Below, in pieces: positions 1 to 8,268 of a stretch of DNA of 64,000 nt (its first letter is position 1; every line of letters begins with the position of its first letter). The stretch is from Brevundimonas sp. (lineage in GTDB: Bacteria; Pseudomonadota; Alphaproteobacteria; Caulobacterales; Caulobacteraceae). A model generated the notes under the pieces. It did no database searches, was not told the origin of the DNA, and saw nothing but the letters and a program-made list of their open reading frames with translations. The stretch lies in contig NZ_JACESA010000011.1 in NCBI RefSeq assembly GCF_013912065.1, positions 62,001-126,000 on the forward strand, given 5' to 3'. A program made the translations under genes and the position numbers.

Positions 1-615
1 GCCGCTGATGCAGCCTCAGTTCAGACCGGCCCCGCTCCGATCGGGATCGTCGCGACAGCGGATGCGGCGTTCCTGGTCTCGGACCCCGCCGCACCTGTCG
101 ATGCGCCTGCGGAAACCCGCGCCCTCGACGTCGCCACGACCACGACCCAGGCGACCAGCGCCTCCTCCCTGTCGCGCGCCACCATCGAGACCACCGCGCA
201 TCTGGCCGCCCAGATCGCCCGCAAGCTGGAAGGACGTTCGACCCGGTTCGACATGGTCCTGACGCCCGAGGATCTGGGCCGGGTCGATGTCAGCCTCGAG
301 ATCGGTTCGGACGGTCAACTGGCCGCGCGCCTGGCCTTCGACAATCCCGCCGCCGCCGCCGACCTGCGTGGACGCGCCGACGAACTGCGCCGCCAGCTTC
401 AGGAAGCCGGCTTCCAGGTCTCCAGCGACTCTCTCGACTTCACCCAGCGCGACACGTCCTCCGGCGGAGGGTTCGACCGGCAGCAGCAGCAGCGTCAGAC
501 CTCGTTCGCCGGCGCTTCGCGTCTGATCGACCAGGCCGATCTCTCCGTCACGCCCCCTCCGGGCGCCTGGACCAACCATTCCCAGACGCGCGACCGCGTC
601 GATGTGAGGGTCTGA
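1..615 (+). CDS. fliK: Flagellar hook-length control protein FliK, C-terminal part (5' end outside window)
   Basis: The reading frame is open from the first base, so only the last 204 codons are seen. The segment around window positions 250-450 (MVLTPEDLGRVDVSLEI and following) is the Flg_hook domain of FliK: this fold interacts with FlhB to stop hook growth and switch the export apparatus to filament substrates. The tail after about position 460 is Gln/Ser rich and likely disordered, as in other FliK proteins. The gene lies 4 nt upstream of flgD, which fits a hook-assembly operon fliK-flgD-flgE. The identification rests on the C-terminal domain and this context; the N-terminal part cannot be judged. 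Confidence 0.85.
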   Translation, partial: AADAASVQTGPAPIGIVATADAAFLVSDPAAPVDAPAETRALDVATTTTQATSASSLSRATIETTAHLAAQIARKLEGRSTRFDMVLTPEDLGRVDVSLEIGSDGQLAARLAFDNPAAAADLRGRADELRRQLQEAGFQVSSDSLDFTQRDTSSGGGFDRQQQQRQTSFAGASRLIDQADLSVTPPPGAWTNHSQTRDRVDVRV

Positions 616-619
616 CCCC

Positions 620-1342
620 ATGGCCGATGCGATTTCATCTGTTGACGCCTCGGGCCGCCTGAACAGCGGCACGCAGATGATGGCCTCGAATTTCGAGACC
701 TTCCTGACCCTGCTGACGACGCAGTTGAAGAACCAGGATCCTTTGTCGCCGCTCGACTCCAACGAGTTCACGGCCCAGCTGACCCAGATGGCGGGCGTCG
801 AGCAGCAACTGCTGACGAACGACCTGCTGACCAGCCTGTTGGCCGCCCAGTCCGCCGGCGGTCTCGACAACGCCTCGAACTATATCGGCAAGGAGGTCAC
901 AGCCGCCTGGACCGCCACCTCGCTGGAAAACGGCAAGGCGTCCTGGAGCTACGAACTGGGCGCGAACGCCGAGAATGTGAAACTGCAGGTGGTCGACAGC
1001 AAGGGCAAGGTCGTCTGGGAAGGCGCCGCTCCGGAAAAGACGACCGGCCTGCACGACTTCACCTGGGACGGCAAGATGACCGGGGGCGACACCGCCGAAG
1101 ATGGCGGCGTCTATACGCTGAAGGTCTCGGCGACCGGGGCGGGCGGCGCCGTGGTCGACAGCCAGGCCCTGATCCGCGGCCGCGTCACCGGCGTCGAGAT
1201 GTACGACGGCGCCCCCTATCTGGTGATCGGCGATTCCATACTTCCGCTTTCGACCGTGATTTCGCTGAACGAGATCGCGAACAAGCCGAGCAACGACGAT
1301 ACGGAGAATCCGGACGTCCCGACCGAGGAGGCGGCCGCATGA
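620..1342 (+). CDS. flgD: Flagellar hook assembly (capping) protein FlgD
   Basis: 240 aa. FlgD caps the growing hook and is needed for polymerisation of FlgE. The N-terminal region carries the typical FlgD signature: FETFLTLLTTQLKNQDPLSP, then SNEFTAQLTQMAGVEQQL, used for export and cap formation. It is followed by a Gly-rich beta domain of the FlgD Ig/tudor type (about residues 90-205) and an acidic Pro/Glu tail. It starts 4 nt after fliK and ends 46 nt before flgE, so the three genes are probably co-transcribed. Length and domain order are normal for the family. Confidence 0.95.
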   Translation: MADAISSVDASGRLNSGTQMMASNFETFLTLLTTQLKNQDPLSPLDSNEFTAQLTQMAGVEQQLLTNDLLTSLLAAQSAGGLDNASNYIGKEVTAAWTATSLENGKASWSYELGANAENVKLQVVDSKGKVVWEGAAPEKTTGLHDFTWDGKMTGGDTAEDGGVYTLKVSATGAGGAVVDSQALIRGRVTGVEMYDGAPYLVIGDSILPLSTVISLNEIANKPSNDDTENPDVPTEEAAA

Positions 1343-1388
1343 TGCGCTCCGCCGCCTTCCCGATGATTTCCATTCAAGGAGCGTATTC

Positions 1389-3164
1389 ATGAGCTTGAAC
1401 AGCGCAATGCTGGCCGGCGTGTCCGGCCTGGCCGCCAACTCCGCCGCCCTGGCGGCGATTTCCCAGAACATCGCCAACGTCAACACCGTCGGCTACAAGC
1501 GCTCGCAGGGCGAGTTCCAGACTCTGGTCAACAGCCAGACCCGCGCGGGCGGCTCCTATTCCGCCGGCGGCGTCATGGCCAACGCCCGGTCCTTCATCAG
1601 CCAGGAAGGCCAGCTCCAGCGCACGACCGAGAGCACCGACCTCGCGGTCAGCGGCCAGGGTTTCTTCGTCACCACGACTCAGGCCGAGAACGTCGGCGCC
1701 ACCGACACCCGCCTGTTCACCCGCGCCGGCGCCTTCCGCGTCGATAACCTGGGCTATCTGAAGAACAGCGCCGGTCTTTATCTGCAGGGCTGGCCCGTCG
1801 ATTCCAACGGCGACATTTCAACCGACCCTTCCGACCTGTCGCGCCTTCGCTCGATCAATATCGGCCAAGTCGGCGGCACGGCCGAACCGACCACCCGCGT
1901 CCAGATCAACGCCAACCTGCGTTCTACTCAGGCTGTTTCGTCCGCAGCCGGTCCCAACACCTACAACGGCGTGGATGACGCAGCCATACCGCCAGTCGCC
2001 CACAATCTGGACGTTTCCTACAAGCGCACCGGCGTCGACACCTATGAGGTGACGGTCAAGACCGGCATCACCAAGATCACGGGCACGGCCGTCTATGCCG
2101 CCGGCGCCCTGACGAGCTTCACCCCCACCGCAGGCGCCAACGGGTCGGCCACGGCCACGGCTACGACGCTCTCCATCACCCCGACCAGCGGCACGCCGCC
2201 GGTGGCGGGCACCGCGTTTGACATAGACTTCACCCAGATCGGCCTCGCGACCGACGGCATCGCCAAGACCAAGTATGATCCTTCGGTCAACTCGATGGCC
2301 ATGTACAGCGCCGACGACGACAACCCCGTGGGTGTCAAACCGGATTTCAAGATGAACATCCCGGTGTCCGACTCCAAGGGCGGTCAACGCAATCTGGAAA
2401 TCCGATTCCTGAAGAGCGCCGAACCGAACCAATGGTATGCTGAAATCGTGTCGGTTCCGGCCAGTGACGTCGTGACCGGCTCCCCCTATTCCAATGGCCA
2501 GATCAAGACCGGCCTGATCGCCTTCACCCCTTCAGGTCGTCTGGACATCGACACGATGCAGAGCTGGCCGGCGGGAACCGGCCTGTTCGACGACCCTGAA
2601 CAAGCGAGCTTGTCCTTCCTGGAATCCGATCCGAACAACACCATCGACCCCGCCGACCCGCTGGACGACGGAAAGGTCAAATGGGCCGACGGCCTGGGCA
2701 TCGCGGCCCAGACTGTGACCCTGGATCTGAATACGTCGGCCGGCGGTCTCAGCCAGTTGAACACGGCCTCGGTGGTGCAGTCGACGATCACCAACGGCAC
2801 CGCCTTCGGCAATCTGAGCGAAATCACGATCGACCAGGGCGGTTTCGTCACCGCCATCTTCGACAACGGCGTCATGCGCCGGATCGCCCAGGTCGCCATC
2901 GCAACCTTCCCCAGCCCCGACAGCCTGAAGGAAATCTCCGGCAACGCCTACGCCGTCAGCCTGGAGAGCGGCACCTTCAACCTGAAGGGGGCCGGCACCG
3001 GCGGCGCGGGCACGATCGAGGCCCAACAGCTCGAATCCTCGACCGTCGATCTGTCGGCGGAGTTTACGGGCCTGATCACCACGCAGCGGGCCTATTCCGC
3101 CTCGTCCAAAATCATCACCACGGCGGACGAAATGCTCGCCGAACTGATTAACATCAAACGCTGA
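1389..3164 (+). CDS. flgE: Flagellar hook protein FlgE
   Basis: 591 aa, as I recall about the length of the Caulobacter hook protein. FlgE is exported by the flagellar type III system and polymerises into the hook that joins rod and filament. The N-terminal D0 helix (SLNSAMLAGVSGLAANSAAL, then SQNIANVNTVGYKR) and the C-terminal helix (EFTGLITTQRAYSASSKIIT) are textbook rod/hook signatures; the long centre holds the variable outer domains. A ribosome-binding AAGGAG lies at 1376-1381, 8 nt before the ATG. The gene closes the fliK-flgD-flgE set and is followed by sciP, a gene order I recall from Caulobacter. Confidence 0.96.
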   Translation: MSLNSAMLAGVSGLAANSAALAAISQNIANVNTVGYKRSQGEFQTLVNSQTRAGGSYSAGGVMANARSFISQEGQLQRTTESTDLAVSGQGFFVTTTQAENVGATDTRLFTRAGAFRVDNLGYLKNSAGLYLQGWPVDSNGDISTDPSDLSRLRSINIGQVGGTAEPTTRVQINANLRSTQAVSSAAGPNTYNGVDDAAIPPVAHNLDVSYKRTGVDTYEVTVKTGITKITGTAVYAAGALTSFTPTAGANGSATATATTLSITPTSGTPPVAGTAFDIDFTQIGLATDGIAKTKYDPSVNSMAMYSADDDNPVGVKPDFKMNIPVSDSKGGQRNLEIRFLKSAEPNQWYAEIVSVPASDVVTGSPYSNGQIKTGLIAFTPSGRLDIDTMQSWPAGTGLFDDPEQASLSFLESDPNNTIDPADPLDDGKVKWADGLGIAAQTVTLDLNTSAGGLSQLNTASVVQSTITNGTAFGNLSEITIDQGGFVTAIFDNGVMRRIAQVAIATFPSPDSLKEISGNAYAVSLESGTFNLKGAGTGGAGTIEAQQLESSTVDLSAEFTGLITTQRAYSASSKIITTADEMLAELINIKR

Positions 3165-3267
3165 TCGGCGAGTAACTAAGCGTTAGTTTCAATGAATCGT
3201 CGTTCAAGGAAGGTTTACAGAGTCATTTGTGGGGGGACGAGTTTTATCCGTTCCTTCACCACGACGC

Positions 3268-3282
3268 TTAAACCGACCTTAG
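3268..3282 (+). promoter_or_regulatory. Candidate CtrA binding site upstream of sciP
   Basis: The bases at 3268-3282 read TTAA, seven bases, then TTAG, one mismatch from the CtrA consensus TTAA-N7-TTAAC. It lies 55 nt before the sciP start, in the 172 nt between flgE and sciP. Two GANTC (CcrM) sites also lie in this interval. SciP is known in Caulobacter as part of the CtrA circuit, so a CtrA site here is expected; the assignment is by motif only. Confidence 0.5.
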
Positions 3283-3336
3283 CGGGGCGCGGCTACATTC
3301 ATGACACTACGGTGTTGGTGAAAGAGGCATAAGCCC

Positions 3337-3621
3337 ATGTTGCAAGAGCGACGCCTGAATAGCAAAGGCGAACAATACGTGGTCGGACCGACTGGCACGC
3401 CCCTGACCCTGAACGATCTGCCGCCGTCCGATACGGATCGGTGGGTGATCCGCCGCAAGGCCGAGGTCGTCGCCGCCGTTCGCGGCGGCCTGCTCAGCCT
3501 GGACGACGCCCTGGCGAAGTACCGGCTGACGGCGGAAGAGTTCCTGGCCTGGCAGAAGGCCATCGACAAATGGGGCATGCAGGGTCTGCGCACGACGCGG
3601 ATCCAGAGCTACCGCTCCTAA
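3337..3621 (+). CDS. sciP: SciP, DUF1153 cell-cycle transcription regulator
   Basis: 94 aa. The core RWVIRRKAEVVAAVRGGLLS followed by a short helix-turn-helix (residues about 34-80, ending FLAWQKAIDKWGMQGLRTTR) is the DUF1153/SciP signature. In Caulobacter, SciP is a small DNA- and CtrA-binding protein that represses CtrA-activated genes in G1 swarmer cells. The position directly after flgE is, as I recall, the Caulobacter arrangement. The ATG at 3337 is preceded by a weak AGAGGC. A strong terminator follows the gene. Confidence 0.88.
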   Translation: MLQERRLNSKGEQYVVGPTGTPLTLNDLPPSDTDRWVIRRKAEVVAAVRGGLLSLDDALAKYRLTAEEFLAWQKAIDKWGMQGLRTTRIQSYRS

Positions 3622-3645
3622 GACGGGTTCCCCCGAAGACGGCGA

Positions 3646-3681
3646 GGGCCGCATCCGGCGACGGATGCGGCCCTTTCGTTT
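3646..3681 (+). terminator. Rho-independent terminator after sciP
   Basis: A perfect 11-bp stem (GGGCCGCATCC at 3646-3656 with GGATGCGGCCC at 3663-3673), a 6-nt loop, then TTTCGTTT. It sits 24 nt after the sciP stop and before mnmA, isolating the flagellar/cell-cycle unit. Confidence 0.85.
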
Positions 3682-3718
3682 GTCGTCCGCCCTCGAAATC
3701 GCCCCGGTTACATACTAA

Positions 3719-4930
3719 ATGGCCGCGATGACCCTGGTCGAAGACATCTGCCCCGTTCCGAACATCGTCCGCACCGACATGGATGCGGCGGTCGAGAGGG
3801 CGCGGGCGGCGGTCGGACTGCCGGTCGGCGCCCGCGTGGTCGCGGCCATGTCGGGCGGGGTGGATTCCACCGTCGTCGCCGCCCTGCTGCACAAGGCCGG
3901 TTATGATGTGGTGGGCGTCACGCTTCAGCTTTACGACCATGGCGCGGCGCTGAAGAAGAAGGGCGCCTGCTGCGCGGGTCAGGACATCCACGACGCGCGT
4001 CTGGCCGCCGAGATGATCGGCATCCCCCATTATGTGCTGGACTACGAAAGCCGGTTCCGCGACGCCGTCATCGACCAATTCGCCGACAGTTATCTGAAGG
4101 GCCAGACGCCGGTCCCCTGCATCCGCTGCAATCAGACGGTCAAGTTCCGCGACCTGCTGGACGTCGCCCGCGACCTGGGCGCCGAAGCCATGGCGACGGG
4201 CCACTATGTCCGCCGCGCCGTCGCCGGCAATCGCTCGCAGATGCGCAAGGCGATCGATCATTCGCGCGACCAATCCTATTTCCTGTTCGCCACCACCCAG
4301 GACCAGCTCGACTATCTGCGCTTCCCCCTGGCGGATCTGGAAAAGCCCCAGGTGCGGGGCGTCGCCGCCGAACTGGGCCTGAAGATCGCCGCCAAGCCGG
4401 ACAGCCAGGACATCTGTTTTGTCCCGTCGGGCGACTATCGCACCCTGATCGATCGTCTGCGCCCGCAAGGCCGCGAGGCGGGCGAGATCGTGCATATGGA
4501 CGGCCGGGTGCTGGGCAGCCACGCCGGCATCACCGACTACACCATCGGCCAACGCCGGGGTCTGAACGTCGCCGTCGGCGAGCCCCTTTTCGTGGTCAAG
4601 CTGGAGCCTGAAACGCGCCGTGTCATCGTCGGTCCGCGCGAAGCCTTGCTGACGGCCTCCCTCATGCTTGAGGAAACCAACTGGCTTGGCGACGAAGCGA
4701 CCATAATCGAGGCGGCTGAGGCCGGCGCCCCCGTCCTGGCCCGCGTCCGCTCGACCCGCGCCCCCTCCTCCGCCCGCCTGGCCCTGGTCGACGGAGAGGT
4801 CCGCGTCGTGTTCGACAAGGGCGAGGAAGGGGTCGCGCCGGGTCAGGCCTGCGCGCTTTATGATCCGGCGGATCCGGACCGCGTTCTGGGCGGCGGCTTT
4901 ATTCGAGAGACGACGGCCGTCGTTTCCTAG
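3719..4930 (+). CDS. mnmA: tRNA-specific 2-thiouridylase MnmA
   Basis: 403 aa. MnmA makes the 2-thio group of s2U34 in tRNA-Lys, -Glu and -Gln, adenylating U34 and receiving sulfur from the Tus/IscS relay. Visible features are the PP-loop [13 protein letters not shown] near residue 43, the first catalytic Cys in PVPCIRCNQ, the second in [13 protein letters not shown], and the C-terminal domain with GQRRGLNVA and the beta barrel. An N-terminal stretch of about 30 residues precedes the PP-loop domain. The ATG at 3719 has no strong Shine-Dalgarno; later Met codons at 3727 and 3779 are possible. A hairpin follows the gene. Confidence 0.95.
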   Translation: MAAMTLVEDICPVPNIVRTDMDAAVERARAAVGLPVGARVVAAMSGGVDSTVVAALLHKAGYDVVGVTLQLYDHGAALKKKGACCAGQDIHDARLAAEMIGIPHYVLDYESRFRDAVIDQFADSYLKGQTPVPCIRCNQTVKFRDLLDVARDLGAEAMATGHYVRRAVAGNRSQMRKAIDHSRDQSYFLFATTQDQLDYLRFPLADLEKPQVRGVAAELGLKIAAKPDSQDICFVPSGDYRTLIDRLRPQGREAGEIVHMDGRVLGSHAGITDYTIGQRRGLNVAVGEPLFVVKLEPETRRVIVGPREALLTASLMLEETNWLGDEATIIEAAEAGAPVLARVRSTRAPSSARLALVDGEVRVVFDKGEEGVAPGQACALYDPADPDRVLGGGFIRETTAVVS

Positions 4931-4946
4931 CGCTGTTATATTAAAT

Positions 4947-4971
4947 CCACGACAGGCTGCATCCGTCGTGG
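4947..4971 (+). terminator. Terminator-like hairpin after mnmA
   Basis: CCACGAC (4947-4953) pairs perfectly with GTCGTGG (4965-4971) across an 11-nt loop, followed by a pyrimidine-rich tract (TTCTCTGTC). It lies 16 nt after the mnmA stop and 48 nt before the next start. Confidence 0.55.
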
Positions 4972-5018
4972 TTCTCTGTCGCCTCTTACGGTCACAATCC
5001 TGACGAGAGAGGTTCCCG

Positions 5019-6953
5019 ATGCGCACTGCCGTCTGCCTGGTTTCCGTATTGGCCTTGATGGCCGCCCTTCCCGCCCCTGCGCTTGCGGCCGATCCGGCTC
5101 CGCCGCCGACGTCCGGCCCCGCCTCGGCCACGCCCGCCTATACGGCGGCCCAGTTCTACGACACCACCAACTATGGCCTGGCCTACAGCGGGGCCAAGGC
5201 CTTCTCGCCCGACGGCCGGTCGGTGCTGATCCGCTCGGACAAGACGGGGGTGTTCAACGCCTATGCTCTGCCGGTCGCCGGGGGCGATCCCGTGGCGCTG
5301 ACCTCCTCGACCACCAGCGCGGTCAGTCCGGTCAGCTATTTTCCGACTGACGCCCGCATCCTGTTCAGCCAGGACGGCGGCGGGGACGAGCTGAACCATC
5401 TTTTCGTGCGCGCCGTGGACGGAACGGTCACCGACCTGACCCCGGGCGACAAGGTCAAGGCTGACTTCCTGGGCTGGAGCCGCGACGGCAAGACCTTCTA
5501 CGTCATGTCCAACGGTCGCGACGCGGCGGCGTTCGACGTCATCGCCTATGACGCCGCCACCTACGAACACCGGATGGTGTTCGAAAACACCGGCGGCTTC
5601 TTCCCCGCCGCCCTGTCGCCGGACGGCCGCTGGCTGGTGCTGGACAAGGCGCTGACCAGCGCGAACAACGACCTCTATCTGGCGGACCTGACCCAGCCGG
5701 GCGAGCCGAAGCTGCTGACCCCGCACGAGGGGAACGTCTCCTACGCCGCCTTCGACTTCACCCCGGACTCGAAGGCCGTCCTGATCGGCACGGACCAGCA
5801 CGGCGAGTTCCAGCAGGCCTTTCGCCACGATCTGGCGACCGGCGCCGTTACGCCTCTCATCCAGGCCGACTGGGACGTCAGCTTCGTCTTCTATTCGCCC
5901 AGCGGCCGCTACCGCGTCTCGGGCCTGAACGCCGACGCCAAGACCGAACTGACTTTGCTGGATGCGACCGCCAACCGTCCCGTCGCCCTGAGCGGCCTGC
6001 CCGACGGCGACATCGGCAATGTACGCTTCAGCGAAGACGAGAAGACCATCGCCTTCACCGTCTCGTCCGACACCTCGCCGTCCGACATCTTCGTCGCTGA
6101 CCTGACCACCGGCCAGGCGCGCCGCCTGACCCACGCCCTGAACCCCGCCATCAATGAGGACGTCCTGGTCGAGGCGACCATCGTCCGCTACCCCGGCGAA
6201 GGCGGCGTGATGATCCCGGCCGTTCTCTACAAGCCCAAGGGCGCCTCGGCCGCCCATCCGGCCCCGGCCATCGTCCTGGTCCACGGCGGACCCGGCGGCC
6301 AGACCCGGCGCGGCTATTCGGCCATGGTCCAGCATCTGGTGAACCATGGCTATGCGGTGCTGGGCGCCAACAACCGGGGCAGCTCCGGCTATGGCAAGAC
6401 CTTCTTCCACATGGACGACAGGAAGCACGGCGAGGCCGACCTGCGCGACATCGTCGCCGGCGGCGAATGGCTGAGGCAGCAGGACTGGGTCGCCGACGAC
6501 CAGGTGGCGGTAATGGGCGGCTCGTACGGAGGCTATATGACCGCCGCAGCCCTGGCCTTCCATCCGGACGCCTTCGCCGCCGGGGTCAACATCTTCGGCG
6601 TGACCAACTGGGTGCGGACCCTGGAGTCGATCCCCGCCTGGTGGGGCGCCAACCGCATCGCCCTGTATGACGAGATGGGCGACCCCGCGACCGACGCCGA
6701 ACGCCACCGCCGCATCTCGCCCCTGTTCCATACCGAGGGGATCGCCAAGCCCCTGCTGGTCGTCCAGGGCGCCAACGACCCGCGTGTGCTCCAGGTCGAG
6801 AGCGACGAACTGGTCGCCGCCGTCCGCGCCAACGGCGTGCCGGTGGAATACGTCCTCTTCCCCAACGAGGGCCACGGCTTCACCCGCCGCGACAACCGCA
6901 TCACCGCCCAGGACGCCTATCTGACCTTCCTGGACAAATACGTGCGGAAATGA
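5019..6953 (+). CDS. Secreted S9 family prolyl oligopeptidase-like peptidase
   Basis: 644 aa. An N-terminal signal peptide (MRTAVCLVSVLALMAALPAP, then ALAADP) sends it to the periplasm. Residues about 50-370 form a WD40/TolB-type beta propeller, and the C-terminal 260 residues an alpha/beta hydrolase. The triad is Ser502 in GGSYGGY, Asp587 in GANDPR and His619 in NEGHGF, the order of the S9C acyl-peptide hydrolase/dipeptidyl peptidase group. It probably trims peptides in the periplasm; the exact substrate cannot be read from sequence. GAGAGAGG lies about 8 nt before the ATG. The gene stands alone between two hairpins. Confidence 0.9.
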   Translation: MRTAVCLVSVLALMAALPAPALAADPAPPPTSGPASATPAYTAAQFYDTTNYGLAYSGAKAFSPDGRSVLIRSDKTGVFNAYALPVAGGDPVALTSSTTSAVSPVSYFPTDARILFSQDGGGDELNHLFVRAVDGTVTDLTPGDKVKADFLGWSRDGKTFYVMSNGRDAAAFDVIAYDAATYEHRMVFENTGGFFPAALSPDGRWLVLDKALTSANNDLYLADLTQPGEPKLLTPHEGNVSYAAFDFTPDSKAVLIGTDQHGEFQQAFRHDLATGAVTPLIQADWDVSFVFYSPSGRYRVSGLNADAKTELTLLDATANRPVALSGLPDGDIGNVRFSEDEKTIAFTVSSDTSPSDIFVADLTTGQARRLTHALNPAINEDVLVEATIVRYPGEGGVMIPAVLYKPKGASAAHPAPAIVLVHGGPGGQTRRGYSAMVQHLVNHGYAVLGANNRGSSGYGKTFFHMDDRKHGEADLRDIVAGGEWLRQQDWVADDQVAVMGGSYGGYMTAAALAFHPDAFAAGVNIFGVTNWVRTLESIPAWWGANRIALYDEMGDPATDAERHRRISPLFHTEGIAKPLLVVQGANDPRVLQVESDELVAAVRANGVPVEYVLFPNEGHGFTRRDNRITAQDAYLTFLDKYVRK

Positions 6954-6959
6954 CCGATG

Positions 6960-6986
6960 GGCGGCGCGCGTTCGATGCGCGCCGCC
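6960..6986. terminator. Convergent terminator hairpin
   Basis: A 10-bp GC stem, GGCGGCGCGC at 6960-6969 with GCGCGCCGCC at 6977-6986, lies between the convergent S9 peptidase (ends 6953) and the VOC gene (ends 6989). There is no T run, so it may act in both directions or as a transcript end. Confidence 0.5.
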
Positions 6987-6988
6987 TC

Positions 6989-7342
6989 TCACCCCGCCGC
7001 GAACACCCTCAGCCGGTTGCCGTCCGGATCACGCGCCAGAAAGCCTCGCCCCCCGCTCATGTCCATCGGCGGCAACAGGATGCGCGCGCCGCGATCCCAC
7101 CAGTCGATGTGCAGTTCGTCCACTGACGAGACGGCCTCCATGCGGAACTCCACGTCCCGCTCGTTTTGCCAGGATGCAGGCGCGACCGCACGCCACAGGC
7201 TCAGGGTCCGCCCCGGCGCCAGGACGAAAACGGCGCGATCAGGACCCGCTTCCAGCGGTCGACGCCGCAACAGGCCGGAATAGAACCGCGCAGCCGCCTC
7301 CGGGTCGGCGACGCTCAGCGGAATGTCTTCGATCTCGGTCAC
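6989..7342 (-). CDS. VOC (glyoxalase/bleomycin resistance-like) family protein
   Basis: 117 aa from a GTG start. The protein has the paired beta-alpha-beta-beta-beta pattern of the VOC fold, beginning IEDIPLSVADPEAAARFYSG and ending ARDPDGNRLRVFA, a typical second-half signature. I chose GTG at 7342 because AGGAGGG lies 7 nt upstream; a TTG at 7369 would add nine residues without a better ribosome site. Metal ligands are not certain and the substrate is unknown. It lies downstream of the WYL regulator on the same strand and may be co-transcribed with it. Confidence 0.75.
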   Translation of the reverse strand: MTEIEDIPLSVADPEAAARFYSGLLRRRPLEAGPDRAVFVLAPGRTLSLWRAVAPASWQNERDVEFRMEAVSSVDELHIDWWDRGARILLPPMDMSGGRGFLARDPDGNRLRVFAAG

Positions 7343-7397
7343 GCGGCCCTCCTGGTTTTGCAGGAACAAATCTAGACCGAGACACTGCCAATATCTG

Positions 7398-8099
7398 TCA
7401 GCAGCCTTCCGCTGGCTTCGATTTTTCGTGAATCTCGCGCCAGGTCTTCAGCAGGACCTGACGACGCGCCGGATAGCGGCCCTCCATCACTTCCGCCTCG
7501 ACGATCCGGTCGGTGCGGAAGCTGCGGAAGTCGTCGCGCAGCTCGCACCAGGCGATCATCAGCCGCACCCGGTCGAAGAAGGCCAGGGCGAAGGGCCAGA
7601 CCACCCGTTCCGACGCCGTCCCGGCCTCGTCGCGATAACAGAGCTTCAAACGACGCTCGGTGCGGATCGCCTTTCGCAACAGGCCGGGATCGACCACGTC
7701 GACCGGAAAGGGCGCGCCGGGCACGACCAGCAGGGCCGAGGTCTCCATATCGTCCCGCAGATCCGGCGGCACGACGGCCGCGATCCGGGCCAGCGCGCCC
7801 AGGGCCGCGTCCCGCATACGTGCATCGGCCCGGTCCGCCACCCAGCGCGACCCCAGCACCAGGGCCTCGACCTCCTCCGGGGTGAACATCAACGGCGGCA
7901 GCATGAAGCCCGGCTTCAGCACATAGCCCACGCCCGGCTCCCCCTCGATCGTCGCCCCCTGGGCCTGCAGGCTGGCGATGTCGCGGTACAGGGTCCGAAG
8001 ACTGATCCCCATTTCGTTCGCCAGCATCTGGCCGCTGACGGGCCGCCGATGCCGCCGCAGGACGTTCAACAGATCGAAAAGGCGCTCGGACCGGGACAC
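7398..8099 (-). CDS. YafY-type HTH transcriptional regulator with WYL domain
   Basis: 233 aa, GTG start. The N-terminal winged HTH (SERLFDLLNVLRRHRRPVSG, then MGISLRTLYRDIASLQAQG) is the DeoR/YafY type. A WYL ligand-binding domain covers about residues 135-210, with RTERRLKLCYRDE and WPFALAFFDRVRLMIAWCE. WYL proteins sense nucleic acid or nucleotide ligands in several systems, but the regulon here is unknown. The likely targets are the VOC gene just downstream or its own promoter. A short tandem repeat lies upstream, between this gene and the divergent PHP gene. Confidence 0.88.
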   Translation of the reverse strand: MSRSERLFDLLNVLRRHRRPVSGQMLANEMGISLRTLYRDIASLQAQGATIEGEPGVGYVLKPGFMLPPLMFTPEEVEALVLGSRWVADRADARMRDAALGALARIAAVVPPDLRDDMETSALLVVPGAPFPVDVVDPGLLRKAIRTERRLKLCYRDEAGTASERVVWPFALAFFDRVRLMIAWCELRDDFRSFRTDRIVEAEVMEGRYPARRQVLLKTWREIHEKSKPAEGC

Positions 8100-8198
8100 G
8101 GACCGAGCCTAGCAGACCTGCTGCCAGAAAGCGGCAGCAACCTCGGCGGCGGTTCGCCCGCCCCGATCTGTCGCAGGACGCAGTCGTCAGCCTGTCAC

Positions 8199-8240
8199 GC
8201 TGAGCCCTTAGGTCAGCCCCTAGATCAGCCCCTAGATCAG
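8199..8240. repeat. Short 12-bp tandem repeat in a divergent intergenic region
   Basis: Three and a half copies of a 12-bp unit close to GATCAGCCCCTA: a diverged copy at 8199-8210, then 8211-8222, 8223-8234 and the half unit GATCAG at 8235-8240. They lie between the WYL regulator and the PHP gene, 29-70 nt before the PHP start, and could be regulator binding sites or simple slippage. Confidence 0.8.
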
Positions 8241-8268
8241 TACGTCTGAACCGCCAGGATCTTCCCGC

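Noticed and set aside
4992-6992. Long minus-strand frame opposite the S9 peptidase
   Set aside because: Antisense shadow; the protein is Gly/Val/Asp-rich without a family and no ribosome site is seen.
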